Positions 54,371 through 64,000 are shown, counted from the first letter of the stretch. The stretch is 64,000 nt of DNA from Gammaproteobacteria bacterium (GCA_027077805.1 JALWTS010000035.1:62001-126000), one strand, 5' to 3'. Program-made: numbers and translations. Notes: generated from the sequence alone by a model not told the origin.

Positions 54371-54440
54371 AAGGGATTAATCACCTAAAATTTTTATAGT
54401 ATCATTACTTATATAATAGTTAAGTAACATAGGAGAAATA

Positions 54441-55910
54441 ATGAAATTTTCAATACAATCTTATCCAGATCATGAGACCGACTTACTGATTTTTGGATTT
54501 TATCAAAACCAGCAAGCAACTCAAGCAATGAAAACATGGGATAAAAAGACCCAAGGTTATTTAAGCCAAGTTTTAAAAAAATCAGGCATACAAGGAAAAA
54601 TCGGTCAATCCTTATACATTCCTCAAATTCCTGACATGAAACCCAGTATTTTATTAATTGGTTGTGGGAACAAAAAAAAATGTCAGCACTCACAATACCA
54701 GCAAATTCTCAGTTATACAATCCAACAACTCAAAACATTCAGCATAAAAAAAGTCGTATGCTATTTGACCAAACTTAAAGTTGCGGATATCGCATGGCGA
54801 ATTAAACAAGCCACCTTGATCAGCCAACAACAATGTTATCGCTTTGAAGAATTTAAAAGTGAAAAACAAGCACCCATTGCCATTGAACACCTAACATGGA
54901 TGGTCAGAAAAAAAGAACAACGCAATGCTGAAAACGCCTTAAAACAAGGTCAAGCCATTGCCCTAGGGAGTGAATTAACCCAAGATTTAGCCAATCGCCC
55001 AGGCAATCATTGTACCCCGAGTGATTTGGCCGAACAAGCACAACAATTCGCCCATAACTATACCAAAATCAAGACCACTATCCTAGCGCAAGATGAGATT
55101 GAAAAATTAGGCATGGGCGCATTTTTATCCGTTGCCAAAGGCAGTCGCCAACCCCCGAAATTAATTGTCATGGAATATAATTTACAAGCCCAAACCCAAC
55201 CAATTGTTTTAGTGGGCAAAGGCATTACTTTTGATGCAGGCGGGATTTCCTTAAAATCTCCCTCTAAAATGGATGAAATGAAATATGATATGGCAGGGGC
55301 TGCTACCATTTTTGGTGCAATGTTAGCCGTGGCAGAGTTACAATTACCTTTATCGATAGTTGCAGTCATTGCCAGTGCTGAAAATCTGCCTGATGGTAAT
55401 GCAAGCAAACCAGGTGATATTGTCAAAAGTATGTCTGGCAAAACCATTGAAATTTTAAATACCGATGCGGAAGGTCGTTTAGTCTTATGTGATGCCTTAA
55501 GCTATGTTGAACGCTATCAACCGAAAGTTGTCATTGATTTAGCCACTTTAACCGGTGCTTGTATTGTCGCCCTAGGTGATAAATCCTGTGCCATATTAGG
55601 CAATAATGATAATTTAATTCAACAACTCCTCAAATCAAGCAACACTACTTTAGATCGAGCATGGCAATTACCATTATGGCCAGAACATCGTCAACAATTA
55701 GAAAGCAATTTTGCTGATTTTGCCAATATTGGTGGTTCTGCCGCAGGGACTATTACAGCGGCTGCGTTTTTATCACATTTTACTGAAAATTATGCTTGGG
55801 CACATATGGATATTGCAGGGGTGGCTTGGCGTCAAGGTAAAGACAAAGGTGCAACGGCAAGACCCCTAACATTGTTGATGGATTACTTAATTAATCAAGT
55901 AGAAAAATAA
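54441..55910 (+). CDS. pepA: Cytosol (leucyl) aminopeptidase
   Basis: Two-metal M17 peptidase that removes N-terminal residues; in E. coli it also acts as a DNA-binding recombination and regulation factor. The metal and catalytic motifs are complete: VLVGKGITFDAGGISLKS (Lys/Asp), KYDMAGAATIFGAM, and the signature NTDAEGRLVL. The 489 residues fit. The start has AGGAG seven bases upstream. It is coupled to holC by a TAATG overlap. Confidence 0.95.
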   Translation: MKFSIQSYPDHETDLLIFGFYQNQQATQAMKTWDKKTQGYLSQVLKKSGIQGKIGQSLYIPQIPDMKPSILLIGCGNKKKCQHSQYQQILSYTIQQLKTFSIKKVVCYLTKLKVADIAWRIKQATLISQQQCYRFEEFKSEKQAPIAIEHLTWMVRKKEQRNAENALKQGQAIALGSELTQDLANRPGNHCTPSDLAEQAQQFAHNYTKIKTTILAQDEIEKLGMGAFLSVAKGSRQPPKLIVMEYNLQAQTQPIVLVGKGITFDAGGISLKSPSKMDEMKYDMAGAATIFGAMLAVAELQLPLSIVAVIASAENLPDGNASKPGDIVKSMSGKTIEILNTDAEGRLVLCDALSYVERYQPKVVIDLATLTGACIVALGDKSCAILGNNDNLIQQLLKSSNTTLDRAWQLPLWPEHRQQLESNFADFANIGGSAAGTITAAAFLSHFTENYAWAHMDIAGVAWRQGKDKGATARPLTLLMDYLINQVEK

Positions 55911-56335
55911 TGACTCAAGTGGATTTTTATCTATTATCAAGACAAGAAAATAAAGCATGGTTGCTGTTTGTTTGTTACTTAACGGAAAAAATCTATAGTC
56001 TAGGATATAAAATTGCCATTCACAGCCCTAAGCAATGGCAATTACAACAACTAGATAATTTATTATGGCAATATAAAGACGTATCATTTTTACCACATCG
56101 CATCACCAATCAATGCGATAGTATCGAGCCAATTCGTCTATACGCCCAAGAAATCAAACCCATTAAAGCAACGGATGTTTTGATCACACTTAATCCCATC
56201 GTTCAACCATTTTTTGCAGATTTTCAACGCATTGTGGAACCCATATCGGCAAACCCTGAAATGAAACAATATGGAAGACAGCGATTTTGTCATTATCGAG
56301 ACCAAGGTTATGTGATTAATACTCACCATTGTTAG
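55910..56335 (+). CDS. holC: DNA polymerase III chi subunit
   Basis: Clamp-loader accessory protein that links the replisome to single-strand-binding protein. It starts TQVDFYLLSRQENKAWLLFVCYLTEKIYSLGYKI, the HolC pattern, followed by LPHRI and DVLITLN segments and a C-terminal YRDQGYVI. The 141 residues match. It lies between pepA and valS as in E. coli and overlaps the pepA stop by one base. Confidence 0.92.
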   Translation: MTQVDFYLLSRQENKAWLLFVCYLTEKIYSLGYKIAIHSPKQWQLQQLDNLLWQYKDVSFLPHRITNQCDSIEPIRLYAQEIKPIKATDVLITLNPIVQPFFADFQRIVEPISANPEMKQYGRQRFCHYRDQGYVINTHHC

Positions 56336-56367
56336 ACCATCATCAATTTAATTTAAGGAGCAATAGC

Positions 56368-56700
56368 ATGTCATCTGATGATATTGAAATACCCGTTTTA
56401 GAAGAAGTGATTTTTCCCAGTGAGTCAATGCTGGCTGACAACAAACAAACAGAGGTCATAAAAAAAGAAGAAAATAATGCCATTGAATCCAGTAGTTGTA
56501 AAGAAATGCAACAGTATTTACAACAACAACTTAACGAAAAACTTGATTATTTAGTTCAAGAAGCCGTATTCCAAACCTTACAAGATTCCATTCCAGTATT
56601 AGCAGAGGATATTAAAGACATGATTATATCAAAATTACAACCACAAATTGCGGACATTGTACAAAATGCCTCACAACATAAAAAAATAGATAATCATTAA
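56368..56700 (+). CDS. Small acidic protein between holC and valS, function unknown
   Basis: 110 residues from the ATG at 56368, chosen because AAGGAG lies seven bases before it. It is acidic and soluble: an N-terminal SSDDIEIPVLEEVIFPSE motif, a variable linker with EE/KK, then an amphipathic helical half (MQQYLQQQLNEKLDYLVQEAVFQ ... VLAEDIKDMIISKLQPQIADIV). The IPVLEEVI element resembles short motifs in proteobacterial small proteins of unknown role; a possible link to the clamp loader is suggested only by position. No enzyme motif. Confidence 0.65.
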   Translation: MSSDDIEIPVLEEVIFPSESMLADNKQTEVIKKEENNAIESSSCKEMQQYLQQQLNEKLDYLVQEAVFQTLQDSIPVLAEDIKDMIISKLQPQIADIVQNASQHKKIDNH

Positions 56701-56774
56701 ATAATAAATTCTCGTGAAATCCTGATATAATCACAGTTTTTAAATAGTCGATGATGATAGAATAGATAAAATCC

Positions 56775-59504
56775 ATGGAAAAAACATATCAGCCACAAGC
56801 AATTGAACAACATTGGTATCAAATTTGGGAACAACAAGGTTATTTTAGTCCTAATGATAACACTCACCCCTATTGCATTATGATCCCCCCCCCCAATGTA
56901 ACAGGTAGTTTGCATATGGGACACGCCTTTCAAGACACCATTATGGATGCACTGATTCGCTATCATCGTATGCAAGGTCATAGCACTTTATGGCAAGCAG
57001 GGACTGATCACGCAGGCATTGCAACCCAGATGGTCGTAGAAAGACAACTCCTAGCCCAAGGTCAAAGCCGTCATGACTTAGATCGAGAAGATTTTATAAA
57101 AAAAATCTGGGAATGGAAACAGCAATCAGGTGGGACCATTACCAAACAACTTAGACGCATGGGTGCCTCATTAGATTGGTCAAGAGAGCGTTTCACTATG
57201 GACCAAGGCTTGTCCAAAGCGGTAACGGAAGTGTTTGTCCAGCTTTATAAGCAAGGTTTGATTTATCGAGGCAAACGTTTGGTTAACTGGGATCCTGTCC
57301 TACATACGGCCATTTCAGATATTGAAGTCCTTGCCACTGAAGAACAAGGACATCTTTGGCATATGCGTTATCCCTTAGCCGATGACACAGGTCATTTAGT
57401 CGTCGCAACCACTCGCCCAGAAACCATGTTAGGCGATACTGCAGTGGCAGTTCATCCAGAAGATTCGCGTTATCAACATTTAATTGGCAAACAAATTAAA
57501 CTCCCGTTAAGCAATAGAGTTATTCCAATTATTGCCGATGACTATGTTGACAAAGAATTTGGAACAGGTTGTGTCAAAATCACCCCCGCCCACGATTTTA
57601 ATGACTATGAAATCGGTCAACGTCATCAATTAGAAATGATTAATATTTTTACCATCGATGCCAAATTAAATGATAAAGTCCCCACTGCTTATCAAAATAT
57701 GGATCGTTATGACGCAAGAAAGCAAATTATCAAGGATTTACAAGCCCAAAACCTACTAGAAAAAATTGAGGATCACCCATTAAAAGTTCCCAGAGGGGAT
57801 CGTTCACATGCGGTATTAGAACCATTATTAACCGATCAATGGTTTGTTAAAATCGAAGATTTAGCCAAACCTGCCATTAAAGCAGTAGAAACAGGCGAGA
57901 TCCGCTTTATTCCTGAAAATTGGAGCAAAACCTATTACGAATGGATGCATAATATTCAAGATTGGTGTATTAGTCGCCAACTATGGTGGGGGCATAGAAT
58001 CCCTGCTTGGTATGATGATCAAGGCAATATTTATGTGGGTCACAATGAAGCAGAGATTCGAGCAAAATATTCGCTTAGCAATGATTGTATTCTCACCCAA
58101 GACGAAGATGTCTTAGACACTTGGTTTTCCTCAGCCTTATGGCCATTTTCAACCTTGGGTTGGCCTGAAAAAACGCCTGAATTAGAAAAATTTTATCCTA
58201 CCTCTGTGTTGGTCACAGGTTTTGATATTATCTTTTTCTGGGTTGCCAGAATGATAATGATGGGCATTAAATTTATGGGTCAAGTGCCATTTAAAGAAGT
58301 GTATATGCATGGTTTAATTCGTGATGCTCATGGTCAAAAAATGTCCAAATCCAAAGGTAATGTTTTAGATCCATTAGATGTGATGGATAGTATTGAACTG
58401 GAAGCATTAGTGGCCAAACGTACCACAGGTTTAATGCAACCCCAAATGGCACCAAGCATTGAAAAACATACTCGTGAAGACTATCCAAAAGGCATTCCTG
58501 CCTTTGGTGCCGATGCCTTACGTTTTACCTTTGCATCCCTAGCATCAACTGGACGTGATATTAATTTTGATATTAAACGAGTGGAAGGTTATCGCAATTT
58601 TTGTAATAAACTGTGGAATGCCTCTCGTTATATTATTATCAATATTGATCCTAAAAAACTTACTAATGAACCAATTCAAACCCAAACCTTGGCAGATCGT
58701 TGGATTATTTCAAAACTCAATTTACTCATCCAAGAAGTAACGACAGCTATTGGTCAATATCGCTTTGACTGGGTTGCCCAACATATTTATGAATTTACTT
58801 GGAATGAGTATTGTGATTGGTATATAGAACTCTCCAAAGCAAACCCGCAAGCAAAGCAAAGCACACTCATTCAAGTTTTGGAAACCTTGTTACGTTTAGC
58901 CCATCCAATTATCCCTTTTATTACCGAAGAAATTTGGCAAAAAATTGCACCATTAGCGGGGATTAAAGCCCCGACTATTATGCTACAACCTTATCCCCAA
59001 GCAGATCTTAGCCTAGTGGATAATACCACGATTGAAGAAATCGAATGGCTAAAACAATTTATTTTAGGTATTCGCCAAATTCGTGGTGAAATGAATATTA
59101 GTCCGAAACAAAGTTTAACGGTTTATTTGCAAAATGCTTCGACCAAAGACCAAACTTATATAGAAAATAATCAAGTATATCTGACGAAACTCGCTAAAAT
59201 TGATACGATAAAATGGTTACGGGCGGAACAAACCTTATCACAATCAGCCTCCGCATTTGTGGGTGAATTAAAATTATTAATTCCCTTAGCAGGTTTAATT
59301 GATATTGACTTGGAAAAACAACGTTTAGCAAAAGCGATTAATAAAGCTGAAAAAGAACAACAACGTTCACAAAATAAATTAAATAATCCTAAATTTATCA
59401 ACAATGCCCCCAAAGAAATTGTTGATAAAGAACAAACAATATTTGAAGAATTAAATAAACGTTTAGTATTATTAAGACAACAATACCAACAGCTTGACCA
59501 ATAA
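56775..59504 (+). CDS. valS: Valyl-tRNA synthetase
   Basis: Charges tRNA-Val. Class I synthetase with HIGH-type motif [15 protein letters not shown] at ~38, an editing (CP1) domain with [21 protein letters not shown] and [14 protein letters not shown] at [12 protein letters not shown], an anticodon-binding domain, and a C-terminal coiled coil of ~60 residues ([19 protein letters not shown]) that binds tRNA. At 909 residues it is a normal length. The three Pro codons of the HIGH motif are all CCC, producing a C10 run (56885-56894). Start codon ATG at 56775 is the first after a 74-base gap. Confidence 0.97.
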   Translation: MEKTYQPQAIEQHWYQIWEQQGYFSPNDNTHPYCIMIPPPNVTGSLHMGHAFQDTIMDALIRYHRMQGHSTLWQAGTDHAGIATQMVVERQLLAQGQSRHDLDREDFIKKIWEWKQQSGGTITKQLRRMGASLDWSRERFTMDQGLSKAVTEVFVQLYKQGLIYRGKRLVNWDPVLHTAISDIEVLATEEQGHLWHMRYPLADDTGHLVVATTRPETMLGDTAVAVHPEDSRYQHLIGKQIKLPLSNRVIPIIADDYVDKEFGTGCVKITPAHDFNDYEIGQRHQLEMINIFTIDAKLNDKVPTAYQNMDRYDARKQIIKDLQAQNLLEKIEDHPLKVPRGDRSHAVLEPLLTDQWFVKIEDLAKPAIKAVETGEIRFIPENWSKTYYEWMHNIQDWCISRQLWWGHRIPAWYDDQGNIYVGHNEAEIRAKYSLSNDCILTQDEDVLDTWFSSALWPFSTLGWPEKTPELEKFYPTSVLVTGFDIIFFWVARMIMMGIKFMGQVPFKEVYMHGLIRDAHGQKMSKSKGNVLDPLDVMDSIELEALVAKRTTGLMQPQMAPSIEKHTREDYPKGIPAFGADALRFTFASLASTGRDINFDIKRVEGYRNFCNKLWNASRYIIINIDPKKLTNEPIQTQTLADRWIISKLNLLIQEVTTAIGQYRFDWVAQHIYEFTWNEYCDWYIELSKANPQAKQSTLIQVLETLLRLAHPIIPFITEEIWQKIAPLAGIKAPTIMLQPYPQADLSLVDNTTIEEIEWLKQFILGIRQIRGEMNISPKQSLTVYLQNASTKDQTYIENNQVYLTKLAKIDTIKWLRAEQTLSQSASAFVGELKLLIPLAGLIDIDLEKQRLAKAINKAEKEQQRSQNKLNNPKFINNAPKEIVDKEQTIFEELNKRLVLLRQQYQQLDQ
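56885..56894. repeat. Homopolymer C10 in valS HIGH motif
   Basis: Ten C encode IPPPNVTG as ATC CCC CCC CCC. The motif is invariant and the gene essential, so this run is unlikely to be a contingency switch. Confidence 0.95.
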
Positions 59505-59526
59505 AACTAGATATAGATATGTATTT

Positions 59527-60672
59527 ATGACTAATACTGATAACCTGATTCAACTGTCAAGAGCAATTGAACAGTTTCACCAAATGATTTTTTTTACAAA
59601 CCAAGATGGAACTATTCACTATGTTAATTCTGCGTTTGAAAAACAAACAGGTTATCAATGCCATGAAATTATTGGGCAAAACATCAACTTAATCCATCAC
59701 CCTCGATATACAAATAGTCAAAAATTACATAAAAAACTGCATCATTGCTTTTATCATCAAAAAAGCTTTTCAGAAATGGTGATTAGCTTGCGTAAAGATG
59801 GCAGTGAATTTTACATGGAAGAAGTCGTCTATCCCCTTAAAGATGACTCAGGTCAAATTACCTCGCTAGTATTTCTTTGCAAAGATATTAGCGATCAACT
59901 GGCCCAAGAATCTAAAATTCAAAAAGCCATTCGTGAAAAACATAGTGCTGAAGAAGCCAGTCATGCTAAAACAGCCTTTCTTGCGAATATGAGTCATGAA
60001 TTACGCACGCCATTAAATGCCATTATTGGTTATAGTGAAATGCTAATTGAAGAAGCGGAAGAATTAGACTTAATAACCTTTGAAAACGATCTCAACCAAA
60101 TTCGTTGGGCAGGCAAACATTTACTCGCACTAATCAATGATATTTTGGACTTAACCAAAATTGAAGCAGGGAAAATTGAGTTATTCCCTGAAACCTTTGC
60201 CATAAAAAATCTAGTAGATGAAGTCGCTTATACCATTAAGCCCTTGGTTGAAAAAAATCACAACCATTTAAACATTGAATTAGCACCCGACCTAAAAATT
60301 AAAAAAATGCGTGCGGATGTTACTCGTACTCGTCAATGTTTATTTAATTTGCTATCTAATGCGGCTAAATTTACCAAAAAAGGTGAGATTACCCTAAGGG
60401 TGCAAAGTTATCAAAGAAACCAAAAAACTTGGATTCAGTTTACCGTAAAAGACACAGGCATTGGTATTACAGAAGCACAACAACAAAAACTTTTTACTGA
60501 ATTTTCGCAAGCGGATGCCTCAATGACTCGACGTTTTGGTGGTACGGGTTTAGGACTAGTCATCAGCCAAAAATTTTGCCAAATGATGAAGGGTTATATT
60601 GAAGTAGCAAGCCAGCCCAACGAAGGCTCTACTTTCAGCATACATTTACCCCAAAATGCAAGCCAAAACTGA
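59527..60672 (+). CDS. Cytosolic PAS-domain sensor histidine kinase
   Basis: About 381 residues, no membrane segment. The PAS domain (IFFTNQDGTIHYVNSAFEKQTGY...) occupies ~15-130 and is followed by a coiled linker and HisKA with H-box ANMSHELRTPLNAI, then HATPase with N-box LLSNAAKFTKKG, G1 DTGIGI and G2 GGTGLGL. It lacks a receiver domain. ATG 59527 is chosen; a TTG at 59494 overlaps the valS 3' end. The cognate regulator is not adjacent. It overlaps mobA by 17 bases at its 3' end, so the two are probably cotranscribed. Confidence 0.88.
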   Translation: MTNTDNLIQLSRAIEQFHQMIFFTNQDGTIHYVNSAFEKQTGYQCHEIIGQNINLIHHPRYTNSQKLHKKLHHCFYHQKSFSEMVISLRKDGSEFYMEEVVYPLKDDSGQITSLVFLCKDISDQLAQESKIQKAIREKHSAEEASHAKTAFLANMSHELRTPLNAIIGYSEMLIEEAEELDLITFENDLNQIRWAGKHLLALINDILDLTKIEAGKIELFPETFAIKNLVDEVAYTIKPLVEKNHNHLNIELAPDLKIKKMRADVTRTRQCLFNLLSNAAKFTKKGEITLRVQSYQRNQKTWIQFTVKDTGIGITEAQQQKLFTEFSQADASMTRRFGGTGLGLVISQKFCQMMKGYIEVASQPNEGSTFSIHLPQNASQN

Positions 60673-61267
60673 GCGTACTTCCCAGCAGGTGAGTGCGGTC
60701 ATATTAGCAGGCGGTCGTGGTCAACGCATGGCAAATCAAGATAAGGGCTTATTGCAATTTCAACACCGCTCTTATACAGAATGGCTAATCACACAACTCC
60801 AACCCCAAGTCAAACAAATCTACATCAATGCCAACCGTAACTTAAGCACTTATCAACAATTTGGTTATCCTGTGATTTCTGATCCTGATCCCAGTGCTTA
60901 TTTAGGCCCACTTACAGGGATTGAGACCATTTTATCACAAATCCAAACGCCCTATTTGCTGACGATTCCCTGTGACAACCCATTACTTAGCCCTGAATTA
61001 CTTTCTAGATTTTGGCAAGCAAAGCATGCGAATTATCCTTGTATTGCGAATGACGGTCATCACTTACAACCACTTTATGCTTTAATACCTAAAACCTTAT
61101 CTTTATCTCTGAAAAAATATTTGCAACAATCTAAAGCAAAAGTATTGCTATGGTATCAACAACAACAAGCCATTATTGTTGATTATTCTGATCAAAAAAA
61201 GTTTTTCAGCAATATTAACACACCAGAACAAAAAAAAGCATTTAATCAAACAGCATCTTATATATGC

Positions 61268-61270
<3 letters not shown>
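60656..61270 (+). CDS. mobA: Molybdenum cofactor guanylyltransferase
   Basis: Links GMP to molybdopterin to form the bis-MGD cofactor. Nucleotide-binding signature VILAGGRGQRMANQDKGLLQF at ~14 (Asn replaces the usual Gly of RMGGxDKG) and the IPCDNPLLSPELL motif at ~105 are the MobA hallmarks. At 204 residues it is normal. Its TAG stop (61268-61270) is shared with the 3' end of the convergent tRNA-Met gene. Implies molybdoenzymes elsewhere in the genome. Confidence 0.92.
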
Positions 61271-61341
<71 letters not shown>

Positions 61342-61359
61342 AATGAAACACGATGTGTA

Positions 61360-61389
61360 ATTCTAGTCGTTTTTAGCTTAAAACACAAG
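61360..61389 (-). promoter_or_regulatory. Promoter of tRNA-Met
   Basis: On the minus strand TTGTGT (61384-61389) and TAGAAT (61360-61365) are 18 bases apart and the -10 ends 18 bases before the tRNA 5' end. Confidence 0.5.
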
Positions 61390-61411
61390 CCTAATTTTTA
61401 ACTAAATCTAT

Positions 61412-61420
61412 GGTATAATT
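61412..61420 (+). promoter_or_regulatory. Extended -10 promoter for membrane FGE-like gene
   Basis: TGGTATAAT is a perfect -10 with the TGn extension. No strong -35 is seen. It would give a ~150-base leader before the gene at 61579; the leader has no clear structure. Confidence 0.45.
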
Positions 61421-61578
61421 TTTACATTAACAGTCAAAAAAATGTCAGTATAAAAACTGAAACTGTGGACTGGTTCAACGTTTTTGTAAGAGCATTATCA
61501 TAGACTTTAGATTAGGGTTTTTGCAATTCGATATACCTGAACTATGTATTTAAATCATTATGACTAGGAAGAGAGGCA

Positions 61579-63690
61579 ATGGAGAAACCATCTAAATATT
61601 CAAACCAAGCTGTTAACTCAGCTCAGGTTTCTTCAAGTGTGTCCGTTTCTGAAGATGTGCGAACCTTAAAACAACGCATTCGTGATCTAGAATTTCAACT
61701 TCAAGAATCCAAAAGGGATACTCGTGATTCTTACCATGTCAATTTTGAACAAGAAGAACAATATAAAAAAGAAAATGAAAAACTAAAAACAGAATTATTT
61801 GGTGCACAAATTCGTGCTAAAAAAGCTACCGAAAAAAAAGAAGAAATAGAACGTGCTTGGAAAACTGTTATTGAAGAAAATTCTTGCTTACGGACGGGTA
61901 ATGAAAAAAATCTGCGTTATATTCAAACGGAACTACAAGAAACCCAAAAAAAGCTACAACAAGCCGAAGCAGATGTGGAATATTTAGAAAAACAATATGA
62001 AGAACAACAAATTATTCTAAAAAAATTAGAACAAGAATTGAATCATATTCAATCACAAAATGCCCAGCTTAGCCAAGCATTAGAAGAAGAAAAAAACAAA
62101 AAAATTCAAACCCAAAGTGATAAAAATAAACAAGAAATTGCCTCACTAAAAGCAGAACTTGAGTTTGCCCAAATTCAAGCAGAAGATACTGCAAATGTTT
62201 TGCGTGAACAAGTGAGATTATTACGTCAACAACTTGAGCAAGAAAAACAACGTGCCGAACAAAAAGAAAAAAATTGGTCATTAGATAAAGTTGATCCTAA
62301 CGCGGTCAAAAAGAAAAAGGTGGATATTGACTCCTTCATCAATAAAAGAATGGAATTGTCTGATGAAGAACAAATGGAAATTGATCTAAAACAATCCATC
62401 AAAAAAGAAGTCGAAAAAACTTTAAATAACTCAATTTCAAGCCAAGCAACAATTGACGTTAATCATTATTTACAAGAAAGTAAATGGCAAAGCATTGCTA
62501 AAGGAACATTTCTTGGATTATTTTTAGGACTAGTTATTAGTTTTTTTGGTATTAATGGCTTACTTATTTCCAATGGTTCACACAGCTTACTCACGCAATT
62601 ATTTGAAGAAGAAAGAGATAATGCAACGACTTATGCTCAAAGTAACGTAACGCCTAAGCAAACAGGATGGATAAAAGGGGTAATAGAAGATATGTCTAAA
62701 GTAGATATACAAACAAATACGACACAACTAGGTGATCAAAAAGTTTCTATCCATAAGAATACGGCAAGTTTAAGCCAATCAAAATTGTTAAATTCGTCAA
62801 ATAATGATAATGATAATGAATTAGATAATAATAAAGCAAAGAAGGATCAACTTAGCCATAAAAGTGTGATCATTGCCTCAGTACGCCCAACTAAAACAAC
62901 TGAACAGACGGAAACGAAACAATCTAAAACAAGCAAAACATTCAAACTGAGTGCTAAAACAGTATTTCGGGATAAACTAAAAAATGGTATGACCTCACCT
63001 AAACTAGTTGTCATTCCCGCAGGTGAATTTAAAATGGGTAGAAATTTAGGTGGGCTACATGGCGATGAAGGCCCTGCTCATCATGTCGAATTGCCAATGT
63101 TTGCCATAACCCAACATGAAATCACTTTTGAAGAGTACGATTATTTTGCCAAAAGAACAGGACGGCATTTACCTGATGATGAAGGTTGGGGACGAGGCAA
63201 ACGTCCCGTTATTAATATTACTTGGGATGATGCCGTTGCTTATGCACAATGGCTATCGAAACAAACAGGACAAACTTATCGTCTACCTAGCGAATCAGAG
63301 TGGGAATATGCGGCGGGTACAGGCAAACGCAGTTTTTACTGGTGGGGTTACAAAATTGCTAAAAATAAAGCAAATTGTTTTGATTGTGGTAGCAAATGGG
63401 ATAGAAGAAGCACGGCACCTGTTGGTAGTTTTGATGCAAACCCCTTTGGTTTATATGATACCGCAGGCAATGTGAATGAATGGGTTCAAGATTGTAAAAA
63501 TCGCAGTTATGATGGCAAACCAAAAGATGCCTCTGCCTGGGAAGAAGGTGATTGCTCACAACGTATGGTAAGAGGTGGTTCCTTTAATAATACGGCCGAA
63601 AAATTGCAAACAACTACTCGTTCAAGCTTCCCCAAAAAAGATAAAAGCAATAATCTTGGCTTTCGTTTAGTCAGAGAAATTGACAGTTAA
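61579..63690 (+). CDS. Membrane-anchored coiled-coil protein with FGE-like domain
   Basis: 703 residues. Residues ~25-235 form a long charged coiled coil (RTLKQRIRDLEFQLQ...), followed by a Lys-rich segment, then a membrane segment at ~308-330 (GTFLGLFLGLVISFFGI), a low-complexity linker, and a C-terminal FGE-sulfatase-type domain (VVIPAGEFKMGRN, RLPSESEWEYAAGTG, PFGLYDTAGNVNEWV, MVRGGSFNNTA, NLGFRLVRE). The cysteine pair of real formylglycine-generating enzymes is missing in the RGGSF segment, so this is probably a binding module. Topology predicts coiled coil inside, FGE-like domain in the periplasm. Strong GAGAGG before the ATG. Function unknown. Confidence 0.85.
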   Translation: MEKPSKYSNQAVNSAQVSSSVSVSEDVRTLKQRIRDLEFQLQESKRDTRDSYHVNFEQEEQYKKENEKLKTELFGAQIRAKKATEKKEEIERAWKTVIEENSCLRTGNEKNLRYIQTELQETQKKLQQAEADVEYLEKQYEEQQIILKKLEQELNHIQSQNAQLSQALEEEKNKKIQTQSDKNKQEIASLKAELEFAQIQAEDTANVLREQVRLLRQQLEQEKQRAEQKEKNWSLDKVDPNAVKKKKVDIDSFINKRMELSDEEQMEIDLKQSIKKEVEKTLNNSISSQATIDVNHYLQESKWQSIAKGTFLGLFLGLVISFFGINGLLISNGSHSLLTQLFEEERDNATTYAQSNVTPKQTGWIKGVIEDMSKVDIQTNTTQLGDQKVSIHKNTASLSQSKLLNSSNNDNDNELDNNKAKKDQLSHKSVIIASVRPTKTTEQTETKQSKTSKTFKLSAKTVFRDKLKNGMTSPKLVVIPAGEFKMGRNLGGLHGDEGPAHHVELPMFAITQHEITFEEYDYFAKRTGRHLPDDEGWGRGKRPVINITWDDAVAYAQWLSKQTGQTYRLPSESEWEYAAGTGKRSFYWWGYKIAKNKANCFDCGSKWDRRSTAPVGSFDANPFGLYDTAGNVNEWVQDCKNRSYDGKPKDASAWEEGDCSQRMVRGGSFNNTAEKLQTTTRSSFPKKDKSNNLGFRLVREIDS

Positions 63691-63722
63691 TATTAATAAA
63701 TACAGTACATTGAGAAATCGAC

Positions 63723-64000
63723 TTGCAAAAAATTCTAGGGATTGGTAATGCTACTTTAGATATTATCAATATTATTGACCATTATCCTCAAGAAGATTCT
63801 GAATTTCGGATACTAAAGCAACATTTCCAACGTGGTGGTAATACCACTAATACCTTAGCGATACTTAGCCAACTCGGTTATAATTGCAATTGGGCTGGCG
63901 TATTAGTTGATGAACCTGACAGCCAATATATTTTACAAGATCTGAATCACTACCAAATTAATTATTCTGCGGTTGAACTTTTAAAATCAGGCAAACTGCC
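63723..64000 (+). CDS. PfkB-family carbohydrate kinase, 3' end beyond window
   Basis: The frame begins at TTG 63723, the only start after an in-frame TGA at 63711, with GAGAAA before it. The first 92 residues, QKILGIGNATLDIINIIDH ... FQRGGNTTNTLAILSQLGY ... WAGVLVDEP, show the N-terminal ribokinase/PfkB pattern (GN..LDI, GGN..N.A). They resemble ketohexokinase-like members. The catalytic C-terminal motif lies outside the window, so the substrate cannot be named. Confidence 0.82.
   Translation, partial: MQKILGIGNATLDIINIIDHYPQEDSEFRILKQHFQRGGNTTNTLAILSQLGYNCNWAGVLVDEPDSQYILQDLNHYQINYSAVELLKSGKL

Noticed and set aside
54409..54890. Minus-strand open frames opposite pepA
   Set aside because: They are short, have no ribosome-binding site, and lie wholly within or against the well-supported pepA gene.

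Overview
The window is 64 kb of an AT-rich (roughly 36-38 % GC by eye) gammaproteobacterial chromosome. Conserved gene orders support this placement: pgsA followed by tRNA-Gly, tRNA-Cys and tRNA-Leu; dapA-bamC; pcnB-folK-panB-panC; and lptF-lptG divergent from pepA-holC-valS. The XrtA/PEP-CTERM-type exopolysaccharide locus, large multidomain histidine kinases, a kinase-WD40 protein, a caspase-like/FGE-like fusion and low GC would fit a Thiotrichales/Beggiatoaceae-like sulfur bacterium. That family assignment is inference only.

Layout. 1-13725: exopolysaccharide locus. On the minus strand, in transcription order, it runs sugar transferase, PrsK sensor kinase, PrsR sigma54 activator, PrsT TPR protein, export lipoprotein, chain-length determinant, tyrosine autokinase and an outer-membrane protein cut by the window edge. 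A divergent plus-strand pair makes nucleotide sugars (TviB-type dehydrogenase and a UDP-glucuronate-4-epimerase-like enzyme). 13982-22866: cold-shock protein, aspS, FmdB-type zinc ribbon, a CHASE4 hybrid kinase, a deletion scar joining pieces of pstS and phoU, cca, a SufE-like gene, and a repeat-rich Lys-rich membrane protein. 22966-25550: znuACB with a Zur-like operator. 25695-34128: Ser/Thr kinase with two seven-bladed WD40 propellers, the tRNA cluster, pgsA, a small esterase, a TauE/SafE-like membrane protein and a GGDEF-EAL protein with a degenerate GGDEF site. 34450-46951: DUF1015 protein, relA, a coiled-coil unknown, bamC, dapA, pseudo-caspase/FGE-like fusion, galT, ankyrin protein, perM-like gene, small unknown, LysR regulator. 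47046-64000: a DUF302-like secreted protein, the pantothenate/folate operon, RDD protein, lptFG, pepA-holC-valS, a PAS histidine kinase, mobA, tRNA-Met, a membrane-anchored FGE-like protein and the start of a PfkB-family sugar kinase.

How it fits together. Polysaccharide assembly, c-di-GMP turnover, several sensor kinases and (p)ppGpp synthesis point to a surface-attached or mat-forming life style. Housekeeping genes for cell envelope (LptFG, BamC, PgsA, DapA), translation (AspRS, ValRS, tRNAs, Cca) and cofactors (pantothenate, folate, Mo cofactor) fill the remainder.

Most worth a second look: (i) the pstS-phoU deletion scar; (ii) six C/G homopolymer runs of 8-10, some in kinase or linker positions but two in essential tRNA synthetases; (iii) the histone-H1-like, repeat-bearing membrane protein sharing its upstream region with znuACB; (iv) two FGE-fold proteins without the FGE cysteines, one fused to a caspase fold lacking its histidine; (v) tRNA-Met sharing bases with the mobA stop codon. 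No CRISPR array, insertion sequence, prophage or rRNA was seen.
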